This document shows, in pieces, positions 53,787-64,000 of a stretch of 64,000 nt of DNA. The number at the start of each line of letters is the position of its first letter. Position 1 is the stretch's first letter. Made by a program: the position numbers and the translations under genes. Source of the DNA: Meconema thalassinum (Eukaryota; Arthropoda; Insecta; Orthoptera; Tettigoniidae). The stretch is from the NCBI GenBank assembly GCA_946902985.2, contig OX336388.2:365663387-365727386 (forward strand), given 5' to 3'. The notes beneath the pieces were generated by a model. The model had not been told where the DNA came from. It saw nothing but the letters and a program-made list of their open reading frames with translations, and did no database searches.

Positions 53787-56700
53787 TGTACCCTTGCACA
53801 AGGCCTTCAGAACAGGACTCTGTCGTCGGGGCATGAACGGTACACTAGCTTGAATATGAAACTGTTCTGGATATTATAGGAAGATCACTAGGGCTGAATA
53901 AAATTCATCACACACAGATTCTGAATGAGAATAAACAAATTTAATGCACCAACACCAGTACAGCAAAAACAAATAAATGAAATAAAACCAAAAATAGTAG
54001 AAATGAAATTTAAAATAATAATAATAATAATAATAATAATAACTCAAAGGTAAAATAAATCAAATACGGAATCAATAAAATTAAGTCAAAATCAAAAATA
54101 TAAACAATGGACTAATTAATGTCCAAAAACCACCAATTAAATGCTAATCAGCATCAATTAATACTTATCATAGTAGTTATGATGTATGATTACAATCAAA
54201 TTTATTGACAAATAAAAACCAATCATATGGCAAAAAGCAAAGAAAATGAATCAAAAATGAAATCTGGTTAACACCAATTAGCATTAATTGCCAAAATCAA
54301 ATTTATTAATTACGATGATAAGATATCATAAGAAGGTTAAGTTATTAAGAGATGATGGATCAAGAGGGTCCGGTCAACTGTAACAACAGTATGGATTAAG
54401 AAAAAGAAATCCATTTATACGGAATTAATCAATCATTAATCTGAGTAAACATAATAATCATTGAGTCTAATATCATCCAATTACATTTCAGATACATGGT
54501 ATGTTCAAATATCAGAGACATCCATGGCCATTCCGAAGTATACATTATAGCCTAGCCATTGGCTTATTTAATTATTAATGGCGTTTAATTAACATTTACT
54601 AGAATCCCTCCGTTAAATAAAAGTTTACCCTCATATCAAATCTTAACCTTCATGGCATTAATTATGTATTTCTATCTGCGAACATGAATATGATTTATGC
54701 ATCTTATTTACATACTCTTGTAAATTAATCATGGAAGCCTTTCCGTACGGAATCTTAATGTTCAATCCCGACGTTACTTTGGACGTCTTAGCTTTAAAAC
54801 AAATTAGCTGAATCAATGAAGCCATTGAATTTACTTAGCCTTGAAACACCCTTACAAATTGTCACATATTACATTAACATATTAGCAATATGATAAGCCT
54901 GGCTTCGGCCCTTGCGTTCGACGTGATACATTCTCGAACCAAGCACTCGATGCCTTGTCAAATAATTCATGGATATATAATAAACAAACTAAGAAAAATG
55001 CCTTAAAAACAGACAAAAATAGCATCATAAAAAAAATGATGACTAATCATTTGCCTTTCAAACTTGGGTTGGATAAACATGAAAAACAATTAATAATTCC
55101 AACCAAACATTATTAAAGTAATCGTATCGTGTCAGAGTCACGTTAGGCAACGGTGAATGTATTTGAAGCCGCGACCCCTGAAAAAGATAGACATGGCACA
55201 GAAGAAATACCTTGTATCAGTGTTATGTTAAGCAACGGTGAATGTATTTGAAGCCGCGACCCCTGAAAAAGATAGACATGGCACAAACATGTTCTTAGCG
55301 GATTATTCAATAGGGTCAATATGTATTTAGGGGTATTCGCTACCTACACATTTCTTACCTTGAATGCCTTATCTCGCAGAACGAGGTTACAATAGAACAA
55401 AGCATGGTCCGTTCAACAATTATCGAGAAAAAGAAATCTCAAGATAATTTTGAACCAATATTAACTATAAAAAAAAACTAATAATAATTATTTTCCAGGA
55501 CCGAAAATAATTATTCATGAACACAGGACTCTAAGGTCACTGTCTAGCTAGTACCCATTTAAAAAGACTGATCGACCAGGTATGAATAAAAGGATTTCGA
55601 ACACGGGACCGCAAGGTTATTGCCTATCTAGTACCCGTTTAAAAATAGCGTCTGGACCAGGCACAACAAAAGGATATCGAACCCGGGACTGTATGGTCAA
55701 CAGACAAAACCGTCCCTTATATCAAAATGACCAGTAAAAGAAACGCTATCGATTGGAGGCATCAGGGTAGTGACCTAACATACCCTTACGTGAATATTAA
55801 ACTTGGGACCAAACATAAGAAAAATTTAAATGAATCGCTGCGGCAAACACCCGAGTCCAGAGTGGACCCCTCCTTCTCTTTGTGGCAAGTGACAATGGAC
55901 TGGCCTCGCCTGCTGGCTGACCTTGACCGTGAAAGGTAGAAATGCAAGTCTTCACCCCTTCCCCCGGGCTAATATTTGACTGTATTCTCACCAGCTGATC
56001 GGGCTGGATCTTAGTATTCTAAAAGTGGAGCGGGACGCTCTCATTTGGATATAGATTAATTATAGCATTATTTTATCTGCGCTTGATGGCCACTACCTTA
56101 CACATACAATTCACTTATTATCATTGTAAACTTATCATACTAACTCTCATCTGTCATCTTCCCTCAGGTCTTATTACCTGGCATCATTATCTATTTTACC
56201 TTATTTCATCGTAGATTCCTCCTTACAACATCTTACCTGTATGGCCTTAAATATCACACGCGTTCAATAAAAACTGATATAACAATTAATGAGGCTGGGT
56301 CAGCCGTCACTTATATCATTGTAAACTTATCATACTAACTCTCATCTGTCATCTTCCCTCAGGTCTTATTACCTGGCATCATTATCTATTTTATCTTATT
56401 TCATCGTAGATTCCTCCTTACAACATCTTACCTGTATGGCCTTAAATATCACACGCGTTCAATAAAAACTAATATAACAATTAGTGAGGCTGGGTCAGCC
56501 GTCACTTATATCATTGTAAACTTATCATACTAACTCTCATCTGACATAATTCACGCCTTTGTAAACTGTCCTATAAACTTTACTCATTGCTACACCATAA
56601 TACTGCATATCATCCATCACAATACACCATGGTCCTTTAAATATCGTCCCAAAAAAAAATCATCGGCTATTAATTCATCCGGTATGTAAATACATAAATT

Positions 56701-58339
56701 ACTATCTCTGGTCAATTACACGAAATAATGAGATTTTGCCTGGAAAGGACATCTATCGAAATACCATGCTTCGTTCGTCCTATTCGGGGGAAAAACACAG
56801 GGGATATTTCTAACACACATTTATAAATAAAATAGGGAGTTCTACCATGTGTTTTATGTACGGATACGATTACCTAGCAACATCCATACGTTAAGTTAGG
56901 CACTTTTAATTCATTAAAATAATTATTCTGATCATTAATCCTTATGAGCGTACCCAGCTCCGTCAGATGCACAACTATGGTCGCCTTGACACAGTCATTG
57001 TACACACAAGATAAAACAAATCAAAAGAAAACAAATAACATGCTAACATTATGGCGATGAAATCCATGAATTATTTGACACTTTAAAATATAATCAAAAG
57101 GTACTTATCATATTGAAGACTTCCTTCATCATTTGCAAGAGTTGGACCAGAGGCCCGCAACAGTATAACTTAACACATGACCTCCATGGCCGGTTCGAAT
57201 CCCATCACGATGATGTAGAACCACTCGATAATATCACTGCAACCCTCCATTATCACTAGGTCGCTATAAGCCAGCACCCTTTTAAAATGCACACACACAC
57301 ATATTTGATTAAATTTATGCACCACAAAAAAAAAAAGATTACACATTAGTGGGCTACACACTCATGGCGGACATACTTTTCTGTTATACATTTTCACTCG
57401 AATTATATATGATTTCACATCTTTCCTTTCTGTTATACACATTCACAACTTAGTAATCATTTTTAATATTATTTCGCATCAGCCGAACAATGGACTATGC
57501 GTCTCGTACATTAATGCCTGGCGTGGTGCCACATATGGCCCGCATCCACTAACGTTGGCTGAAAGATGAACAATGTTCCTGGCACAGACTTTACCCACAT
57601 ATATGACAAAATGGTTGCCAATTCACAGTTTTGCACATACGACACCAAATGCTCCCTTCACAATCATAGGCTACAGTAATCAGGTACCTTAATTTATACA
57701 CAAAAATATGGCCTTGCTAATCATATGATTCACGACGGAACTCGATCATAGGCTAAGTTTATATCATCAGCGCTTGGGTAGAACTAATTTCTTGTTGAAG
57801 GACGCTATGTTCTCTCTCTCACACACTCGACGTTGTCAGATTTCCTTGCGCAGGGACTACTTTCATTCGATGAACACAGAGATATTTAATCCGTTACCGC
57901 ATTCCCAAAATTCTTGATAATAATTAGATTCATCATGGGCGTTTCAGATCATTCCTGTAATGCCTTGATCTCTTGTAACTAACTGAAGCGTACTCTTTAA
58001 GGGCGGAGTCAGGCATCTACTGCGTGCTAACTTGAGATAGTTACTGCGTTTTGGCAAGATTCTCAGAATTCGCTGGGGTGCTCCTGCTCTGAAACTTGCA
58101 GGCAAGCGACTTGGAATGCACCTGCTCTGTCCATTGTGTGAAAACCATAAATTTCTCCCTGTCAGAACTGCCAAGCCATATACAGTATATGTGGTCTCAC
58201 TACGGCAGAAAGATCCTAGTTATTTCTTATGATCATTACATAATGATGATTTCATTCTCATTAACATCATGACATTGCCCCATATAAGTACTCCAGTGAC
58301 ATAATGTGTCCATGGCCTAAGACATAGGCCAAGGGCACA
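53787..58339 (-). repeat. 5' LTR (4,553 bp)
   Basis: Same ends as the 3' LTR. It is 82 bp shorter, explained exactly by one missing 85-bp unit and one extra AAT. I saw only two substitutions by eye (near 57455 and 57869), so the insertion is recent. Confidence 0.97.
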
Positions 58340-58690
58340 ATACTATGTGTCGGATGAATTCCAAAAATTTATGTTTGAAGAGTTTTTTATAGCACCAACC
58401 ATTGACCAAAGAGGTGGGAAAAAGTGGGTTTATCGGGAAACATTAATCATATCTCTCTTAATAGGCACAATATCAAAACCGTACAAAATGAACAATATTC
58501 CCCTAATAATTACCTAAAACGTTTGTCTGAAAGAATTTTTGATATGACCCACCATTATGCCAAGGGATGAGAAAAATGATTTCGGAATTATAAGAAAATG
58601 CCAAGAGCTATCAGTGGATGCCATGACAACACTACTAAATTGATGAGGGATGAGCCATCAGACGTTGCCAAGATAACGCACTTGCACGGG
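58340..58690 (+). repeat. Repeat C, copy 1, right part
   Basis: ATACTATGTGTCGGATGAAT ... TTGCCAAGATAACGCACTTG, parallel to 61382-61734. It is the continuation of 42110-42486 beyond the retrotransposon. Confidence 0.85.
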
Positions 58691-58700
58691 ATCAGATTGA

Positions 58701-59053
58701 AGCGGCTTCGGTGACGTAACTGGTAGCATACTGAATGTCTATGCCCAAGGTCGCGAGTTCAAAACCGGCCGAAGTCGTCGGATTTTCTAAGAGCGCTAAA
58801 AATCCCTCAGTATGCTTTCCTTTTGGAGGGGAAATTCCAACGTTCGTTGCGAGTTGCTGGTTGCGGTGGCATATAGTAGCCAAGTTCACAGCTAGGTGTC
58901 GTTGACGGTAGTACCTGGTAGCAACATTAGGAAATACTGCTTGAAATTGACCGTCTGCAGTCCTTACCTGAATTACAGACTTATACAGCCATCCCTAAGT
59001 ACACGGGATTACATGACCGCGTTGTCGCAGCCCCTAAACGGAGGAACGAACCA
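58701..59053 (+). mobile_element. SINE S1, internally deleted
   Basis: Head (GCGGCTTCGGTGACGTAACTGG, B-box-like GAGTTCAAAACC) and conserved tail (ACATGACCGCGTTGTCGCAG). The middle of the body around the GGTCCCATGTC segment is missing, giving about 350 bp. Confidence 0.8.
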
Positions 59054-59158
59054 AAATCTCTGCGGGAGATAGAATTTTGCGTGAAGAAGTAACAGACCGT
59101 TACATAGTTACACATCACTGTCGAAACCTTGCATAAGGACAGTGTGACCACTAGTATA

Positions 59159-60690
59159 ACAAGTAGTTCCGTGAAGAACTATACAGCCTATTTTCATATA
59201 TCCTATTTATGTTAATTGCCACTATCAACATACAACATTTCAGTTTGATTGCTGTAATAGATTCGTAGATATTGAGAACCGGCTAAATATTTCGGATGGT
59301 CGCCATGTTGGATTTTATATATGTAGGTCCTAGAGTTATGTACTGTTACATGAAGATTATTGTGTACGTGTAGCATTTAGACTTCAATCGCATGATTAGG
59401 ACACAAGCAGTAACAAAGCGATTTTAAAATTTCGCACAGCTGCCATCTTGTGGTTATGGAAACAATTGAAATAAATTAGATGCCCGTGGATTAACATTCG
59501 TATAAGGATTTACTGTACCAAGTTTCACTGCACTCGGATGGTTAAATTGCGAGAAACGTCCATGTGAATATTTATATTTCGCGTCGCCACCATGTTGGAT
59601 TTGTGATCACCAGGTTATTTAAAGTACTATAGGTGAACTTAAGTTCCTAGCACCTACGAACATTAAAAAAATCAGTTTGATTGCTATAATAGATTCGTAG
59701 ATATTCAGAGCCGTCTAAATATTTCGGATGGTCGCCATGTTGGATTGTTAAATGTATAGAGTCATGTACCATTAAAGAAGAATTATTGCGTAGGTTCATT
59801 AATCAAACTTTCACTTCGATCGTATGATTACGACACAAGAAATAAAAACTTAATTTTAAAATTCGCACAGCCGCCATCTTGAGGTATTGTAAACAATTGA
59901 ACTAAATTAGATACCAGTGCATTACAATGTGTATAAACATTTCCTGTACCAGATTTCTTTGCGTTTGGAACATTAAACAGCGAGAAAGGTCTATTTAAAA
60001 TTTTCAAATTCGCTTGGCTGCCATGTTCGTTTTGTAGTTAATCAGTTTTGAAAGTCTTATAGATGAACTTCCAGTAGAGCCCTTTATCTCCGTACAAAAT
60101 TTCAGGGTGATACCGCTAACAGTTTCAGAGATATAGAATGAGGGTGAAATATTTCGCACATCCGCCATCTTGTGGTTATGTAAACAATTGAACCACGTTA
60201 GATGTCGGTGCATTACAATGTGTATAAATATATACTGTACTAAGTTTTATTGCGTTTGGTTGGTTAAATCGGGAGTACCTTGTATTTAAAAGTCCCAAAT
60301 TCGCGTGGCAGCCATGTTGGTTTTGTAGTTACCAGTTTTTCAAAAGTCACATGGGTGAACTTATAGTAGTTCCCTTTATAACCGTAATAAATTCCAGGGT
60401 GATATCGTCGTAAATAGTTTCGGAGATATTGAATGCCGGTGAAATATTTCGCACAGCCGCCATGTTGGATTGGTGAGACGTAACATAATTTGAAGGGCAC
60501 GGTCGTGGTCGCCCGGAATAGTGCTATGAACTTACCGAGTTTCATTTAAATCGATCCAGCCGTTTAGATTTTATTAGTGGGGGGACACACACACACACAC
60601 ACCTCACACATACACCCACACACGCACACACACACGGACAAAATGTGATCTCATAAGCCTATTTTTTCAAAATTGAAAATAGGCTAAAAA
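59159..60690 (+). mobile_element. Family A element, copy A2 (complete)
   Basis: 5' ACAAGTAGTTCCGTGAAGAACT (hairpin AGTTC/GAACT), AGCCTATTTTCA at 59185-59196. 3' AC-rich microsatellite (60586-60645), GATCTCATAAGCCTATTTTTTC, TGAAAATAGGCT at 60674-60685, AAAAA. The 5' and 3' motifs are exact 12-bp inverted complements. The body has regularly spaced GCCGCCAT-type boxes. Minus ORFs 60004-60545 have no motif. Confidence 0.88.
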
Positions 60691-60951
60691 TGGACCCCAA
60701 ATGACAAGAAGGTTACCGTTCCCATAAGACAATAAAATGTTTAAAATAAGCATAAAATGACGAAAAACAAAGTTAATTAAGCTCCATTATAAAATATCTT
60801 CTCGCAATAAATGAGGTCTGATCCTTCTACGAAAACCTGCATATTCTGCCTATTTTCGCCTATCCCCAAGTTTGTCCGGTGAAATCTACCTCCGCATTCC
60901 GTGCCGAGAGGACTTTTTTAATTTAAGTACTGACTGCAACTTATAACTTTT

Positions 60952-61093
60952 AGGTAGATTTCATTAGAAAGCTAACTATTGCAATGGGTACCATGTTTCG
61001 ACTTCCGGAAAATTTCGACATATCTTCGCGTTTCACAGCCCCCAGACCCCAAAACCACCGTCAGTTCAAAAGTTCATATATAATTTATGTATA

Positions 61094-61173
<80 letters not shown>

Positions 61174-61734
61174 TTTCTTGTGGACACGATCACTGCCGTA
61201 ATTTTGCACCAATCACTTTGAATTTTTAACATAATATGTATCCCTATAAAATCTCGGCGGAGTTCGTTAATGGGCAAAATCGGTCGAAGGGGGTGAAAAT
61301 GGGGGTCTTTTTTCGAAAAAGTGAAATTTCGCTATAACTCTCTTAATACGTGAAATATCGAATCCATTCCAAGTTCATAATATGTCTCGGATAAGTGCCA
61401 AAAATTTATGTCAAATACGTTTTTTGATAGCACCAACCATTGACCAAAGGGGTGGAAAAAAGTGGGTTTTTCGGGAAACATTAATCATATCTCTCTTAAT
61501 AGGCACAATATCACAACCGTACAAAATGGAAAATAATCCCCTAATAATTACCCAAAACTTTTGTCTGAAAGAATTTTTGATATGACCCACCATTACGCCA
61601 AGGGATGAGAAAAATGATTTCGGAATGTTAAAAAATGTCAAGTGCCATCAGAGGTTACCATAACAACGCTTTTAAATTGATGAGGGACGATCTATCAGAG
61701 GTTGCCAAGATAACGCAATTGACGAGATCACATT
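60952..61734 (+). repeat. Repeat C, copy 2 (uninterrupted)
   Basis: Full counterpart of 42110-42486 plus 58340-58690, without the LTR element. Around 61378 it reads GTTCATAATATGTCTCGG, the empty-site paralogue of the insertion point. It includes an (ATCT)n(AT)n tract at about 61096-61171. Origin and class unknown; no terminal repeats found. Confidence 0.85.
61096..61171. repeat. (ATCT)n(AT)n microsatellite
   Basis: Simple repeat within repeat C copy 2. Copy 1 has only a short TA/TG-rich stretch at the same place. Confidence 0.9.
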
Positions 61735-61736
61735 CA

Positions 61737-64000
61737 TTTTTAGCCTACATTTCACACTTTTCAAACAAGTAGTTCCGTGAAGAACTATACAGCCTATTTT
61801 CATATATCCTACTTATGTTAATTGCCACTATCAACATACAAAATTTCAGTTTGATTGCTGTAATAGATTCGTAGATATTGAGTACCGACTAAATATTTCG
61901 GTTGGTCGCCATGTTGGATTGTATATATGTAGGTCCTAGAGTTATGTAATGTTACATGAAGATTATTGTGTACGTGTAGCATTCAAACTTCAATCGCATG
62001 ATTAGGACACAAGAAGTAATAAGGAGATTTTAAAATTTCGCACAGCTGCCATCTTGTGGTTATGGAAACAATTGAAATAAATTAGATGCCAGTGGATTAA
62101 CATTCGTAAAATGATTTACTGTACCAAGTTTCACTGCACTCGGATGGTTAAATTGCGAGAAACGTCCATGTGAATATTTATACTTCGCGTCACCGCCATG
62201 TTGGATTTGTGATCACCAGGTTACTTAAAGTCCTATAGGTGAACTTAAGTTCATAGCCCCTATGAACATAAAAAATCAGTTTGATTGCTATAATAGATTC
62301 GTAGATATTCAGAGTCGTCTGAATATTTCGGATGGTCGCCATGTTGGATAGTTAAATGTATAGGCCATAGTGTCATGTACCATTGAAGGAAAATTATTGC
62401 GTAGGTTCATTATTCAAACTTTCACTTCGATCGCTTGATTACGACACAAGAAATAAAAACTTAATTTTAAAATTCACACAGCCACCATCTTGAGGTTATG
62501 TAAACAATTGAAGTAAATTAGATACCAGTGCATTACAATGTGTATAAACATTTCCTGTACCAGATTTCATTGCGTTTGGAACATTAAATCGCGAGAAAGG
62601 TCTATTTAAAATTTTCAAATTCGCTTGGCCGCCATGTTCGTTTTGTAGTTAACCGGTTTTTGAAAGTCTTATAGATGGACTTCCAGTAGTGCCCTTTATC
62701 TCCGTATAAAATTTCAGGGTGATACAGCAAATAGTTTCAGAGATATAAAATGCCGGTGAAATATTTCACTCATCCGCCATCATGTAGTTATATAAACAAT
62801 TGAACCAAGTTAGATGTCGGTGCATTACAATGTGTATAAACATATACTGTACCATGTTTTATTGCGTTTGGTTGGTTAAATAGCGAGAAACGTCTATTTA
62901 AGTGTCGCAAATTCGCGTGGCCGCCATGTTTTGGATTTGTAGTTACAAGTTTTTCAAAAGTCACATAGGTGAACTTCTAGTAGTTCCCTTTATCACGGTA
63001 ATAAATCCCAGGGTGATATCGGTAATAGTTTCGGAGATATTGAATGCTGGTGAAATATTTCGCACAGCCGCCATGTTGGATTGGTGAGACGTAACAAAAT
63101 TTGAAGGGCACGGTCGAGGTCGCCCGGAATAGTACTATAAACTTACCGAGTTTCATTGAAATCGCTCCAGCCGTTTAAAAGTTATTAGGGGGGACACACA
63201 CACACGCCTCACACACACACACACACACACACACACGCATACACACACGGACAAAAGGTGATCTCATAAGCCTATTTTTTCAAAATTGAAAATAGGCTAA
63301 AAATGAGGAAAAAGTAGACTTATGAGATATATCCGGGAAAATGTGTCTGTCCTTCTGTCTGTCTGTCTGTCTGTCTGTCTGTCCTTCTGTCTGTCTGGCT
63401 GTGTGTGTGTTTGTCCCCCCATATCAACTCCTAAACGGCTGCAGCAATCGAAACCAAATGTAGTATGAGTAAAGATGTATACCGGAATATCTCAGGCCCA
63501 TATTTCAAAAAGATGCCAGTGCTACCAACTGCTAAAAAAAACGCACTAGAAATTTGAGCTCCATGTTGGATATCTTGGAAGGTATACATGGGAGCTATTC
63601 TAAAATTGGCACACATGTAAACAATACTATTTCAGTTTAATTTCCAGGTGGCCATACATGACAGCGTTGCCAAAATAATTTTAAGCCTTCTGATAAGTCC
63701 AATTTTTAAATGCATGTAACTTCTACACTATCAATTGGATTTCAACCAAATTTTGTATGTAATATGTGTACATAAACAGATATGACTGAGCGTATTCTTA
63801 AGAGCCACCAGGGCTTCCAACTTTTAATAATTGCTCTCTATTTTGTATCCAAATATATCATAAAGTATGCAAGCCGACAGCTTTAAACTATGCACACGTA
63901 AATTACCTGACATTTTACTTTAATTTGGAGTAATGTACGTCAGTTCTACCAACATGATTCTAAGCCTGCTGATAGGACCAATTTTTAAATACATATAACT
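61737..64000 (-). mobile_element. Family B element, copy B3, split by A3 and cut by the window end
   Basis: Minus orientation. The 3' tip AGCCTACATTTCAC (61742) is followed after 20 bp by A3. The loop and the other hairpin arm resume at 63299 (AAAAATGAGGAAAAAGTAGA), then the (GTCT)n tract (63346-63412) and the B body to the end of the window. Confidence 0.85.
61765..63298 (+). mobile_element. Family A element, copy A3 (complete), inside the hairpin loop of B3
   Basis: The same ends as A2: hairpin AGTTC/GAACT near 61771, AGCCTATTTTCA (about 61791) and TGAAAATAGGCT (63287-63298), exact inverted complements. Nine CGCCAT-type boxes are spaced 140-147 bp from 61907 to 63069. (AC)n at about 63192-63250. 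No coding capacity. Confidence 0.88.

Larger units (their letters stand above)
42487..58339 (-). mobile_element. Ty3/gypsy-type LTR retrotransposon with 4.6-kb LTRs, very young
   Basis: 15,853 bp on the minus strand. Near-identical LTRs (TG...CA) flank a 6,665-bp interior in the order gag, protease, RT-RNase H-integrase. ATAC is duplicated at both sides (42483-42486, 58340-58343). The primer-binding site and polypurine tract sit where expected. Interior ORFs are open except for one in-frame UAG between protease and RT. No envelope gene is seen. The LTRs make up more than half of the element. The RT-RH-IN order is that of Ty3/gypsy (copia has integrase first). Confidence 0.97.

Overview
The window looks like intergenic chromatin from an arthropod with a large, repeat-rich genome. 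A polyneopteran insect is my best guess, from the style of the tRNA-derived SINEs and the mix of element families, but this is inference. I found no host protein-coding gene and no convincing functional RNA gene. Almost every base I can explain belongs to a mobile element, often one inserted inside another.

Layout: 0-6 kb holds two LINE tails and a palindromic foldback carrying a hammerhead-ribozyme-like motif. The foldback is split by a non-coding element (family A), which is itself split by a related element (family B) that carries a SINE. 6.4-12.9 kb holds a decayed two-ORF LINE and an intact Tc1 transposon in the same older repeat. 14.8-19.2 kb holds a terminal-inverted-repeat (TIR) element that encodes only a helix-turn-helix domain, plus SINEs and a tandem duplication. 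19.8-21.6 kb is a 5'-truncated LINE with a 29-bp target duplication. 21.7-24.8 kb is a composite repeat ending in a tandem array of about 125 bp per unit. 24.9-26.3 kb holds three SINEs. 28.3-32.5 kb holds a PIF/Harbinger element nested in another, then a hAT remnant carrying a family B copy. 35.3-36.9 kb has two more mariner-like remnants. 37.5-39.4 kb is family E with 293-bp repeats. 39.8-42.1 kb is a SINE cluster with a SINE-in-SINE insertion and a non-autonomous Transib whose ends look like V(D)J recombination signals. 42.5-58.3 kb is a very young Ty3/gypsy-type LTR retrotransposon on the minus strand with exceptionally long LTRs of about 4.6 kb. 58.3-64 kb returns to repeats C, A and B.

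The most interesting system is the A/B/E superfamily of non-coding elements. All share a 5' hairpin, a subterminal motif repeated inverted at the 3' tip, a body built of spaced GCCGCCAT-type boxes, a microsatellite, and a 3' terminal hairpin. The terminal motifs differ between families but stay matched between the two ends of each family. That is the architecture known for Helentron-associated (HINE/DINE-like) rolling-circle elements. Other highlights are the Transib ends, the LTR element's -1 frameshift site plus in-frame UAG, and several empty insertion sites preserved in paralogous repeats inside the same window.
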